A stretch of DNA of 64,000 bases from assembly GCF_041296385.1 (NCBI RefSeq), contig NC_091020.1, positions 31,142,001 through 31,206,000 on the forward strand, given 5' to 3'. Position 1 is the stretch's first letter, and every line of letters begins with the position of its first letter. The translations under genes and the position numbers were made by a program. The notes beneath the pieces are model-generated. The model did not search any database and was not told where the DNA came from. It saw only the letters and a list, made by a program, of their open reading frames with translations. Below are positions 34,531-46,855 of the stretch, in pieces. Source of the DNA: Aphelocoma coerulescens. Its lineage: Eukaryota > Chordata > Aves > Passeriformes > Corvidae.

Positions 34531-37500
34531 ACGGAATCTGTGTGTCTTTGTTGCGTAGGGCTCCTGGTTCCAAGAACCACTCAGAGGCTTTTAAACTGTT
34601 CACCATGTCACTCCTGTCAAGTGGCACTTTTGCTGAGCTCCCTGTTGGTTTTTTTTCCAGTGCATTAATATGCACTGGGATAGTTTTTCCTTGAAATCTG
34701 AAATGGCTTGTAACAGCACCACAGAGCACATCCACCTCACAGACCTTACATTACTCATGCTTGATTTAATTTTTAAACAGACCTAAATCTTTGTATATCC
34801 TGTTCAGACTCCTCAGCTTCCAGTTCAGCATGTCTTGGGCAGCTCCTGACTCACAGCCAGCATGGAACCAAGCCTCTTATTCTCTCTTCCATGCTGCTTT
34901 CCTATTTATATTTCTCCACCCTGTATTAACTCATGTTCTTTGCTAATTTTGCCTATTCATTAGCAAACAGGCACACATGTTGTGGTGTTTCTTTCTGCAG
35001 GAGCTGTAGCGTGCTCTGATGCCCTGACATCACAGTAGCTCTTTTTGTGTGTGTGTGGTATTTCTCCAGGTTTATTTTACCCCATTCCTGGTCAATGCCC
35101 AGTAAGTTTGTTACAAGGAATGTGAGTAGAAAGGGAGATCCTTGCACTTACATCCTGGTTTTGTTTTACTTGCTTCCCTCGGATTTCCCCAGTTCTTTTC
35201 TTAATCCTTTTATTTTTCTCCTTTCTTCCATGATTCCTTTAAAGCTGGTTCACAGATGCACAATTCATGTATAGTCTAACAGTACATTCCTTCATAGCTC
35301 TCAGGGGGAAAGAACATATAGCAAACAAAACACTTCCTCTTTGATGAAAGAAAAGTTTGTCTCATGTTTTCCAAGCCACCACCTTGTGATGAGATTTCAC
35401 TAGGGAATTTGACATGATAGCCTAAAGTGAGAGTAGGATCTGCACTGCCAGCCCACACTGTTCTCAGAGCCTGCAAACCAGTTCCAGTTCCTCTTTGAAA
35501 CAGATCTGTTGTTTCAAGCCTTTGTCAATATTCATAGCCTTTTCTCAGCACTTGCACAATTCTTCACATTTAATGAGGAGGTTGAAACGTTGGTAAACAG
35601 GTTGAGGAAGGTGTAAGATAAAAAAGAAAAGGTCAGACTGAATAAAGATTGCACTGCATTAAGGAGGAATGTAAAGGTGTTCCTTGCGATTTTTTTCAGA
35701 AAAACAATGAACCAGTCCAGATTTCTGCATTCCCAGGACAGACAGTAATTCTCTGCTGGACTGAGGGTGAGATATGACACTGGTAGACATGAAAAGCAGG
35801 TCAGGAAAACATTAATTACATTGCAAAGTACTGGTAAAAAGAGCCTTTCAAACATTCATTGCTGGTAAGAGAGCAAGAACAGGAGATCAAAGTTCAAGCA
35901 GGATTTTAATTAGATGCCTTGCTTACTGTGGTGTGTCAGACACATGCTAAGAATAAACTTTTCTCATCTTCAGCCATGCTCTACACAGCACTTTACTTCC
36001 TCTAGCACATTGGAAGTTGGCCAGATGCAGAGGAAAGCTGACACAGAAATATAAATATGTAACAGCACGGAGACACTCGGGATACTGACACTGCCTTTCT
36101 CCACACAGGGCACAGCCCGACTCTGATCCCAAGCAGAGGTCGCCTACCTTTTGGAGAAAACATGTTTTTTAATTTGTTTTGGATCCTGACAAAGCACATC
36201 TCCCAGGTTCACTGTGGTTTGCCACAAAATAAACAAGCCCCAAGGTGAAAATAGAGGTGTTAGAGCTGGAGCTCAAGAGACGGGACTGGGACATGCAGGG
36301 CCACAGGACTGGCAGCAAGCTGCTCTAGCAATAAAGTTTCAGGCTATATCCTGCTTTTTTTCTCTCATACTAATTAATATCTCACTCTGAGGAGGAAGGA
36401 CGACTATTCATTTTATAAGATTAAACAACAGATCAATAAGGGGAAACTATGACTCATTCAATACTTGACAACAGATTAAATAAAAGGCATCATTCTGAGT
36501 CCTCCCTAAAGTAAAAAATTAAAAGATAAAAGTAGATGTCTAGGGAGAGGTAAAATCACAGCAGTTTTTCTCCCTTTCTTCCTTTTCTGTCTCATTAGAA
36601 CAGAAATTACAGATGGTTTTATTATCCTGTGTTCAGCAGACAAGCATCATGACGGTGAACAGTAAAATGATCTTTTTAATGAAATTCATACAACTGTAAG
36701 AATACAAATGTGAAAGTGAAGCAAAGAAAACTTTTGGGAGAAGATTGTTACATTCCACATAAGTTTCAAAACATTGCTGGCTGAGTCACTAAACTGAGAT
36801 TCAGCAGAGAAGGAGGCCACTCTCCAAAATCTTTTACAGCTCTGTATTTTGCAAACCATAAGCCAGATTTGCCATTCTTCTCATCTGCTGTCCTTCAGCC
36901 AACCCTGTTGCTAAATCCACTACACAACAATCTGTCAGGGACTTTAAGTTATTGCAGCTTTTTCGTGCTTGTTGGAGAGATTATCAAACAGATATGCCAA
37001 TCTACTGGCTGCTCAGAGTTTTGGGCTAACAGTGAACAGGCAAACTTTTATGGAAATACTTGTGGCTTGATGGGCTAAATACCATATTGAATAGGGGACT
37101 GTCTGCTGGTTTGGAGGATCTGTTCAACTAGAGAAGGGCAGGGACTGTCCACCTCAAAAGTCAGGAGATTGCTACACCACTGCTCTTGATCTTCTCGACT
37201 CCACACAACTCATACCCACAAGACAGAGAATATTGAGAGAGGAATATGACAGTGAATATTTCTGAATTATAGTAATTAGGCTCCAGCTGTTTTCATTATC
37301 CTCTGATGGGGATAGAAACCAAACAAAGTCTAAACATAATGAAAGACATTCTTCTGTTTCATGGCAATGACTTTTAAAATGTGTCTTGCATTGGGGTATA
37401 GAAATATTAAAAATGTGCCTGCTTGCTTCTGTGAAGAGCCAAGTATTGTGCAACATGATATTGGATTTCAGTAATTAATTACATGCTGCCAAATTCAGCT

Positions 37501-40349
37501 GTGGTTTTCCTGAAATGCTAGCAGTTGTTTCAGCTAGTCTTTATGGCTCTGCCTCAAAGTCCATTAAAAGGGATCAAAATCTCTCCATTGACTTCAAGTG
37601 ATCTTAAATCTGATCCTCAGTGTCAGGAAGACTGCTGGGGGGGGGAAAAAGGGACCAAGAATCTAGTCTTATTTACAGAGGAATGGAAATGAGAGCTTTG
37701 GAGTACAGCATTCATTAAAGTAACCGTATCCAGTTAAAAATAAATGAAGTTACTACTACTGCTACTAAGAGAGAAAACACAGGCAAAAATCATCTCTGGA
37801 CCTCTAAGCAGTCTGAGGATTTTCTGTTAGTTTTGCTGTCCAAAGCCAGCTGGAACTGGAGAACTGGAAATGTGTTCTCTTTTCCCTGCAACTGAAGTAA
37901 AAGAATGGCTCATCAAAATGTTCTGCAGGTGGTAATTTCTTTTGAACAACAATTTCAGGAGAGAACGGAAATAGTTTAATTAAAAAAAAAAAAAAAGTTG
38001 CTTTGGTGCTCTATGGGAATGGAACCTTGGCTTCTTTACACTTCCAGTCTCCTATTAGATAAAGCAGCAGCCAGACCTGGAAAAACCTGCAGCTAAAGGA
38101 ATGTGATCCTGGTGCTTTAAGCAGATCTGGAGAACCAGGAAAACCTATGAGAGTAAAGGAATCCCATTAAAAAAATCAAACAAAAAAAAATTTAAAGGAA
38201 CCAAAGAAGTAGCTTTTGAGCTCAAACATTGAAACCAGCAGTCCTGGAAACTGCAGGGGAATTGTGTCTCTGGAGGCTGGACTGCTGTGAGCCCCAGCAG
38301 AACACACCAGGAGCTGCCTCTTGGCTCTCTCCCTGTCAAGGCTCTCTCTCCTGTCTCACTTTAGATGTACTGTGAGACAGCCTGGTTTGGAAAACAGCTG
38401 CTGAACACTTTAAAGAAAAACCAAACCCTTATTCTAACAAGCAACTTTGCATAAAAGACATGCTAATTCACTTTTAATTGAAGTGTTGACTTTAAATATG
38501 GGACTTGGATTACATTAACAGATATCCAGACATCTGAGCAAACTCATCCAAGCTGCAGGATCCCTATATTACAATTAGCTTGTGCTGCTGTGTGACTCAG
38601 GAGCCTGCACACATCTCTTGAATCTGTGAATCCGTGTCCAGCTGAGCATGAAGGAATGCTGCAGCTCAGTGAATCCTGCCCGGGAGAGCAACTTCGGGCA
38701 ATTCCTGGAAAATTTTGTTTTCACTAACTTCTTGTAACTTTACTTCCATGGAAGTAAACTCATCCCTCCTTGATAGAGTGAAGATAGCTGGGGGAAAAAA
38801 AAGTACAGCAGCACTGCCACTTGGTAGGGATTCCAGAGAAAAACAGAATTCAGGGAACAAAGGAGCTCTTTTTGTTCTATCAACAGCAGAGGCAGAAGAA
38901 GCCAACAGCAGAAAGGATTCCTGGAATCTCAGGAGAAGTCACATGAATAATTAATGTGTGAATTTTGACTCCTTGGAGCCCTTGTGGCCAAGAATCCTTC
39001 AGAACAAGCAAGAAAAAATTCATGCCATTGCTTTGATTAAGATGCGAATGGCTGGATTTTGAATACTGCAAAAAGCTCAGGGGTCTGTTGCCTCTACTGG
39101 CACAAATCTGTGTTGAATGTCCATGGTCCAGGCTCTGAGACAAGGTGCATAAATTGCAGGGGTCTTTCCACAGAGCAGGGGAGGCTTTGTTTGAAGGGTG
39201 AGGGATCACTGGGCCATTTCCTTGGTCCCATTCACAAGATCCCGTTTCCTTGAGGAGGTGAGAGAAGTGACACCTGCAAGGAGATTGAGATGCCAAAGAG
39301 GTGCTGCTGAAATTATTTAAAACTGTAATAGACTGACCACAGCTGAGCAGGGAAAATTCAACAGTTGAAGTGTTATAGGGAGATTCTTTATGAGAACTTT
39401 CCTCAGTACTGATCTTACTTGTGGCTTTATGACAAAAATATACCAAAGTGATAGAACAGGAAACTCAGTGAAAGAACAGAGCATGACTGTGATTTTGAGA
39501 GCAGGAACTGCAATCGATTGTGCCTCTTGGATTGATTAAACATCACCACCTTGTTAGGACCTTAACAAACAGAAAAAAAAAAAAAATACTGTTTCACATT
39601 ATGTACACTTGTTTTTAGCAGTTGTCTCAGCAGCACACCTGGGAACAGATATGCCACACTGGGACTGTTAATCTCTGGGTCTGCTGCCTGAGATGTGAAA
39701 ACTGTCCTTGTGGATCAGGTGGCTCAGTCAATCTGAACGATTGAAGCTGCCAATGGAATGCCATCAATCTGTGAAATAATACTCCTTGGGGTTGCAGTTT
39801 ATCAGCTTCAGGTTTGCCTGAACTGGGAGCAGCCTCTCACAGCATCTAACAGCTCACTCCACACTCTGTCGCCTCAGAACACCAAGACTATAAATCACTG
39901 TTTCCAAAATCATTTATAATCTACATATTTGAGCCCAACATTTACTCCTGCAGTTGGGCAGGGAAGGGATTAGCCTTTTCCTATGCCAGGAGTTTGCCTT
40001 GCATTGAAGAAGATAGCACAGGCCCAGTAAATTACGAGCTTGGTGCAGTGCCAGCCATGTGGAGGTTGAGAGTCAAATCTATTGATGCTCACCCGAGGCA
40101 GTAACTCATGTCACAGCCCAGAGGCCTGTGAACCAAACAAAATTTAGTTTATGCAGGCATTCCTAACTCAGGCAGAATTCTTCCCCTGCATAGGGAAACA
40201 CATTTCTAAGTTGACACCTGCAGCAGCTTGTGGGATATTTCATAGCCAGGCTATTACAGCCTTTGGAATAGAAATAGGGATGGTCATTAACAAAGCCAGG
40301 ACAAGCACAGACATTGCAGAGGAGCATCAGAGAACAGCCAGGGTGGGAG
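34531..40349. other. Intergenic, no gene recognised
   Basis: AT-rich unique DNA with a run of about 15 A bases at 37982. A 188-codon minus-strand frame at 38880-39446 opens with TTG, not ATG, and has no recognisable similarity. Confidence 0.5.
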
Positions 40350-40665
40350 AAAAATATATAGAAATATACTGATGTAGAAATAGATTGATATAGATAAACA
40401 ACTATATATATAGATAGATTCTATAGATAGATATAGATGTAGATGTAGATGTAGATGTAGATGTAGATGTAGATGTAGATGTAGATATAGATATAGATAT
40501 AGATATAGATATAAATATATATATAAATATATAAATATAAATATAAATATAAATATAAATATAAATATAAATAACATAAACATAAACATAAACATAAACA
40601 TAAACATAAATATAAATATAAATATAAATATAAATATAAATATAAATATATAGATAGATAGCAAC
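40350..40665. repeat. Mosaic hexanucleotide tandem array
   Basis: A roughly 315-bp array whose 6-bp unit changes along its length. An irregular TATAGA lead-in is followed by GATGTA units (about 40435-40485), GATATA units (to about 40512), AAATAT units (to about 40572), ATAAAC units (about 40574-40607), AAATAT again (to about 40650), and a TAGATAGATAG end. Each unit differs from its neighbour by one or two bases. Frames through it give only dipeptide-like repeats and are not genes. Confidence 0.95.
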
Positions 40666-42129
40666 TCCTGACATAGAAAGAAACTCTTTCCAACACATCA
40701 TTGCAGATTCTGGGTGGAAGAAGTGGATTTACTCAGCAAAAATCTTTTCTAATACCAGCTTCAAGAGTTTGACCTTACAGTCATTGTACAACGGGTTTCC
40801 AAATCATATGCTTAGCATGCTTTCATGGGAAGTGCATCTTACTGCTTTTTCCAGCCATAATGGTCCCATGCTTAGGTCAAACTGTGTATTGTGTATTCCT
40901 CTGGCTCCCTGACCCAACCTTGAGGTGCATAAAGTCCTATCCTCAATGACAGCAGCTTTTAGCAGCTTTTATTTTGTAATGAATTACTCTACTCACAGAG
41001 CTTAGCTGGTAGTGTAAATTACAGCTTTAGGGATGGAGCTATTCTAAAAATCGGACAATATTCAATAATAAACTTTTTAATTTTATTTGAAGTAGCAGAG
41101 TAGTTCACCTACTTCTATTTTTAAATCCCACTTGCAAGTCTTCACCTGTCTGATGCAGGAACTGGAGCTTTTTTGTTGTTCAAGTTAATCTCAGAAACTC
41201 AGGTAATCAAGTTCTCCCAGCACTGGGTATAGCCAAGGAGATTTACACAGATGATTTAAAGGCACCATGCTGATCTGTTATTAAATCCAGGCTGTCAAGA
41301 GTTCAGAAATTAAATCAACAAGAGAAAAGACTAGGACTTTAGCAGATTCTTTAAGTTAATCTTATACATAAAAAGATGTCTTAGACATGAACTTTTATAC
41401 ACAATTTGAATCCCTTACACTGCAGAAACATTAAAAATCATTGAAACATGTCTAACTTTGGTGTTTTATCCACTGTAATAATCACAAATAAACATCTGCA
41501 ATGACAGTGGTTCTATAACAACATCCCAATGACACTGAACATTATTTATAATAGAATGATGTAACCAGATTCTTTGGTTAATATCTGCAGTGTCATTTCT
41601 GCACTTTATACCCCCTTGGAACACAAACAGGCTTTATGAGGCTGCATGTTTGTTTGGGACACTCGGGGGCCTGATTTGCTAGATGCTGAACACCCACATG
41701 CTTCACTGTGGTCCACAGGGACACCTAATTCCTTGCAACATTCACCCTTTAGTCTCCTTGCTTGTGTTTCCCTCCCTCAGATTCCATTTGGCACTGGAGC
41801 CATCAGCTTGTTTGAAGGGCAAGAAGTGAGAAAATAATAGGAAGCTGAAAAAGCAGAGTCTGTCATCTCCAATGCCCCCTTTCTCTGAATGGGTCTTTCT
41901 CTATCATACTAATCCCTCTGCCCAAAGGAAATCACAAAAAAAAACCAAATTACCAGTCCATACATCCACCTGACTTCTGCAGCAGGAAGAAGCCTGTTGT
42001 TGGCAGGGGCAGCACCTCTCCAGGTATGAGCTATTGTTTTCTAATGATTTCACGTCCAGAGAGCGCCCGTGCTTCTGAAGATGATGCTTTTTAAACCAAG
42101 AGCTGAAACGCTGGCTCTTCATCATCCAC
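40666..42129. other. Intergenic, no gene recognised
   Basis: AT-rich unique sequence after the hexamer array. No repeats, RNA genes or convincing frames. Confidence 0.5.
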
Positions 42130-42263
42130 CTGAGAAGCTGTGGAGGTCCCATCCCTGGAAGTGTTCAAGGCCAGGCTGGATGGGGCTTGGAGCAACCTGG
42201 TCAGGGTGTCCCTGCCCATGGCAGGGGTTGGAACTAGATGGTCCTTAAGGTCCCTTCCAACCC
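42130..42263 (+). mobile_element. CR1-type LINE 3' fragment, sense orientation
   Basis: It reads TGAGAAGCTGTGGAGGTCCC, ATCCCTGGAAGTGTTCAAGG, CCAGGCTGGATGGGGCTTGG, GTCCCTGCCCATGGCAGGGG and TTGGAACTAGATGG in CR1 sense order. One frame gives SLEVFKARLDGAWSNLV, which matches the C-terminal end of the CR1 reverse transcriptase protein as I know it. Only this tail survives. Confidence 0.9.
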
Positions 42264-45200
42264 AAGCAGAGGACCAGGTGTTGAAGTTAGATTGCTACCT
42301 GATCTGCAACAGATTATTTTGACACAAGCAGTTAATCCCTCAGGCCCCTTGTTACACCTCATAAAATGTTGCAGCCCCAGTTCTCCCTCATCTAATGCCC
42401 TAAGCCTGTGATTCCTACCAACAACTTTTAGCAACAACTTTTAGGGGTGTGGGTGCAGCCAGCTATGCAAACAGGAGCTGATCCAAACAAATCAGGAGAC
42501 AGCTCTTCACAAGTGATGCACCATCCATCATTTTATATTGAATCAGTAAAGGCTTTGTTTAACACCTACAGGTAGGTACTAGAGAGGGTCACAGAACCAG
42601 CAAGGTCAATTTTTATGTCCAGGGATTCAAGGTGGTAGAGTCACAGCAGAGAGTTCAATACCTGTGCAGCAGTGAAACCACTGAAATTCTGCGTGTCAGG
42701 AGGCAGAGCTAAATCTCTGCAGGCAAAGCAATCACTAGAAAGGAAAATAATATCCTGAAGATAAAATACTCCAGATAAGAAAACATAAATGCAGGCAGAA
42801 AAATCCAATCCAGCCTTGCATATCAGGGCTGTATTAAAAAGGCTTGGTTTCCAGAGATCAAAGGACATTGATCCTTCTGCCACATCAGTCCTTACAGAGA
42901 GAAGTAGAAGGATTGTCATAAGTTAGGCAAGTCAGAGAAAAGAGACAGCAGCACAAGTCCTGTTTGCATTTCTCTGTCTAAGTTCCTCGCTGTTTTCAAG
43001 TATTTTGAGATTTACAGTTCAAGGTCTCCTGTTCTCCACGCAGCTTTTCCACAGACTGTTCTTGTGTAGCCAACTTGTTTTATTCCCAACTGAAACTTAA
43101 AAGAATCCTTTTGCCAAAAGCATGTTTCTCTGGGGATCATTCTTGCTCAAACATGTTTGTCTCTAAACCTCCCATTTGACTGTGCTGGTAAGAGTGCAGG
43201 TCAGAAATGCACTAAATTTCTTCATAAAATAACCAAAAAAGTATTTTCCTAAGGGAATACTTATGTGGAGTTTGTAGTTCATATCTTTACCCTTTGTATT
43301 CTGCACTTTGGATTTATTAAGAAATAATAAATGTTCTGAGAAGAGTCATTTCTGAGGCTTTTCAGTCACCTGTCCCATCCAACACACTTGGAGTCCACGG
43401 ATGCAGCTACAGAGTCTGAAGTACCCACAACAAGAGAAATCATTCTGGGCCCTTTCAATTTCAAGTGGTTGGACTGGTTTGCCAAGGTTTATCCTGTAGG
43501 GTGGGACTCCACATTCTCCACTGGGGATCAGACTCTGGATGAATTCGGATGTGGCAGCAATATAGTTAATCTAGTAACCATAACAACCATAATCCTCACT
43601 GCAGGACTCTAAAAAACTTGTCTTGCTGCTATTTCTCCCTAAAAACGTTTCAGCTCAAGGAAGATCAGGGTTTGCTGAGGTTTGGGGAGCACAGAAGAGC
43701 ATAAATTGAAACGAGGAGGGTGAGGGAGGCTAGAATTAAGAGAGGATAATGAACAATTAATCGGGATACAAAGGGCTGTACAAAAACCAGAACAAAGCTC
43801 ATCCTTTGGTCCTGCAGCAAACGAGATATTAAATACCCCAAGAGGCATGTTGGAACACCTCAAGGAACAGCTTAGGAAGTTAGGCACTTTTCTGTTCAAT
43901 CACCTTGTCATGGTTATAGCTCCCCAAAGCCCTCTTTAAATATGATAATAGGAGTCTGACTAGTCTGACTTTGTCATTTTAATTAAAAGCTCTATTCTTC
44001 ATGGCAGGAGCAAGTAAAAAAAACATACCGTTGGGATCCTATTGCAACCCCATGGAAAATGTGAATGCCTTCCTCTGTAAAATGGTAAATGGGTGGGACA
44101 GCTTAGGGATTGGTCTGGCCTTTGTTCCACATGTGAACACCCATTATACACCCTCAAAAATGGAATTTAATGGCAGATTCACTTCGTTAACATGAAAAAA
44201 AACCAACTATGAACCCTTTTTCACCCATCAGAGAACATTTGTTTTTCTCCCTAGAAGATTTTTCATCCAGGAATTTCCAAGGTTTCCAGCACTAAAAATC
44301 AGCTGAGCCTGCCAATTTTATAAGAAAGTTTCCATTAGTTTGAAATTTGTTTTCAGAATTTCATTCTGCTTGAAACTGTCACACTTTATCCAAAGTGTGG
44401 ATTACCCATTAAAGAGAAAATCCAGCTTCCAGCCTGTTCCATTAAGCCACATGATTGTGCAGAATGTGATAGCTTGAGTTCATATCCTTACATTTCTCAA
44501 GCAAGTCCAAACCCACAGATTGCCAGGCACAGCAGATAAATCACACTGCCACCACACTCATTCCCACTACCTGGATCACAGCTTCTACAACATAATTCAC
44601 TCTTTGTCAGACCTGGGGAACTCCCTCACTAGTCACAAAATCCAGTTTGCACCTATTTAAACAAATAAAAGTCACTCTGGCATGCACACAAGGAGAGGAC
44701 AAACCTCATCAGTGAATAAAGACATCATTTTCCGAAGTGATTTCTGGCAGCTGATGCTGCCCTTTCTGCCTTCAAAGGGCAGAGATATTTATCTGAATAA
44801 CTACCACATAGCCAGCTCTGCACACTCATCTCCTGCTGTATGTTAACTAGCTACCCTTGTCCTTTTTGGTGCCTGCAGACAGGACTGGAGTATTTTCAGA
44901 TGCTCTCTTTTTATCCAGCTGAGCAGTTCCATTGTGTCCCGGGTGCTCACATGAGCCTAAGAGGTCCCAGGCAGAGCACGCTGGCATTGTCAGGCACCAG
45001 TGGGCCAAGAACCTTCTCAAGAGAAGCAATCAACGCTCAGAGAACTGCTCAGATGACAACAGCAGAGATCAACAACAACTCTGGCTAAGAGGGGTCATAG
45101 TCACAATAATTTCGCAGTAAACTTCTCTATCTGCAGAGGACACAGGACAACTCACACCCTATAATATTTTAGCTACTCAGAAAATAAAGATGTGCACACA

Positions 45201-46639
45201 CTGCATCTTCAGCTCATGATGTGAACTGCTGCACCTTGTCCATTTAGATGAGGGACAGAGGGCAGGTGGGAGACAAAGGGACAGACACAAACCACCTTTT
45301 CCAAGAAGAAGAGTTAAAGAATGAACACTAGAGCAGTAACCACACAAACATTGCTCTTTAGCCAGTGCAGCCCATGACATTGTGGTCCAGATAAAGATAC
45401 ACATTTCTCTTTCTTAGAGCAAGCTGTAAGAAAAAATCCATCAGCATCATTCCCTTGTGCCCTGAGCTCTCCATAAACACTCATGCTCTTTATTAATTCA
45501 TTTCTTCTGTTGTTATTTATTAAAACTTTTTCCTATGCTGCTTTCAGATGTTATTCCACAGCAAACCTCTTCACACAAATCTGTTGGTTTCCTTAGCCCA
45601 CAGTAAAACCCTTGAATAAAATATTTAAGGGGAAAAAAATTGTGGAAAATTAATTAAGATAGCCTCAAAAATCATATAGCACTATGTGTAGGTATAAAAT
45701 GAGTTCAGATATAGGCTGGGATTTCTGAGGAAGGCTGTCACCCGTAGGCAAGCAAATCTCCTGCCTGCCTTTGATCAAACTCCCTGGGGCATTTAAAGTG
45801 GGCAGATCAGATTCTCCATCACATGTTTTTTTCAGTAAACACTCAGTTTCTTGTAATAAAAATTAGGCCTCATTGAAAAGCAAACCCAAGTATGCTTATG
45901 AGATGAAAGACTTATTTTTCTCTTACAACCCTATCCATCAGTCCATCGCTATCAGAAACGCAAAACTCCTTCCTCCACAGAGCAAGTCTCGAGGGGTGGC
46001 TGCCAGAGGGCTCCGTGACACATTCAGGAGGATGTGTGATGCATTCCTGGGCCTGCAGCAGTCCTGGTGGCCAAGAGCCAAGGAAGCAACAGCCCAGGTT
46101 TGCTCACAGCCGAGGAGCATGTGCGTGGAAGTCACCTCAAGAATGAGGTATTTCACTCTTTGCATTTTTCTTCCATTCAGATCTTCAAGGAAGAACACAA
46201 CAAGGCCCACAAATCTTTGCTGCCTCTTGTTTAGGAATGCATTGCTCTCCCCCAGGGGATGTCCACTCTTTATAAAAAGAATATTAACAAAATCTGACAC
46301 TAGAAATTATTTCGTTTTGACACCTGAAAAACGGGTTTCTCTCTCTTGAGAGAGCACAGGAGGTAGAAGCACACTTTCCTTTCTGATATTACATCAGTCT
46401 TGTTTGATCCAGCTGTTATGAAGACATCTAGAAATGAAGTTTGTGACTGCAAACACCATGCAAGAGAACATTTATTTTTACCTTGATAGCATTAAGAACT
46501 AAGACATTTCTGTGGGAGGAGATAGTAGAAATCTTTGGAGAAATTCAGAGACTAATTTTTGGGCTTGGAAAAAACAGACCTGGAGGAATAGCTAGGAAAT
46601 GTTTCAGCAAGACTATGAAACCTTTCAGAGTTGTCCCAG
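42264..46639. other. Intergenic, no gene recognised
   Basis: Unique AT-rich DNA. A 158-codon plus-strand frame at 45873-46349 opens with TTG and shows no recognisable domain. No RNA genes are seen. Confidence 0.5.
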
Positions 46640-46855
46640 CCAAACCTAGACATCCTTTTAAATCCCTCCAGGGATGGTGACTCCATTAATTCCCTGGGCA
46701 GCCTGTTCCAGTGCTTGACAACCCTTTTGGTGAAGAATTTTTTTCTGCTACTCAATCTAAACCTCCCTTGTCACAACTTGAGGCCATTTCTTGTCCATTT
46801 CTGTCACTTGTGACTGACCTGCACCTCAGTACACACTCCTTCCAGGCAGCTGTGA
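46640..46855 (-). mobile_element. CR1-type LINE 3' fragment with reverse transcriptase C-terminus remnant
   Basis: The plus strand has the reverse-complement CR1 words TTTTAAATCCCTCCAGGGAT, CCCTGGGCAGCCTGTTCCAG, TGCTTGACAACCC and CACAACTTGAGGCCATTTC. The minus strand encodes [20 protein letters not shown], characteristic of the end of CR1 ORF2. It is truncated and not functional. Confidence 0.88.

Noticed and set aside
38880..39446. 188-codon minus-strand open frame
   Set aside because: It opens with TTG, not ATG, shows no domain or repeat, and lies in sequence with no compositional sign of coding.
40287..40701. Frames rich in Tyr-Ile, Leu-Tyr or Ser-Thr dipeptides, or a CRISPR-like array
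   Set aside because: They are translations of a hexanucleotide microsatellite. The units are contiguous without spacers, so it is not a CRISPR array.
45873..46349. 158-codon plus-strand open frame
   Set aside because: The start is TTG and there is no recognisable similarity.
46552..46755. Small protein-like frame on the minus strand
   Set aside because: Its recognisable part is the decayed C-terminus of CR1 reverse transcriptase, so it is a LINE remnant and not a gene.
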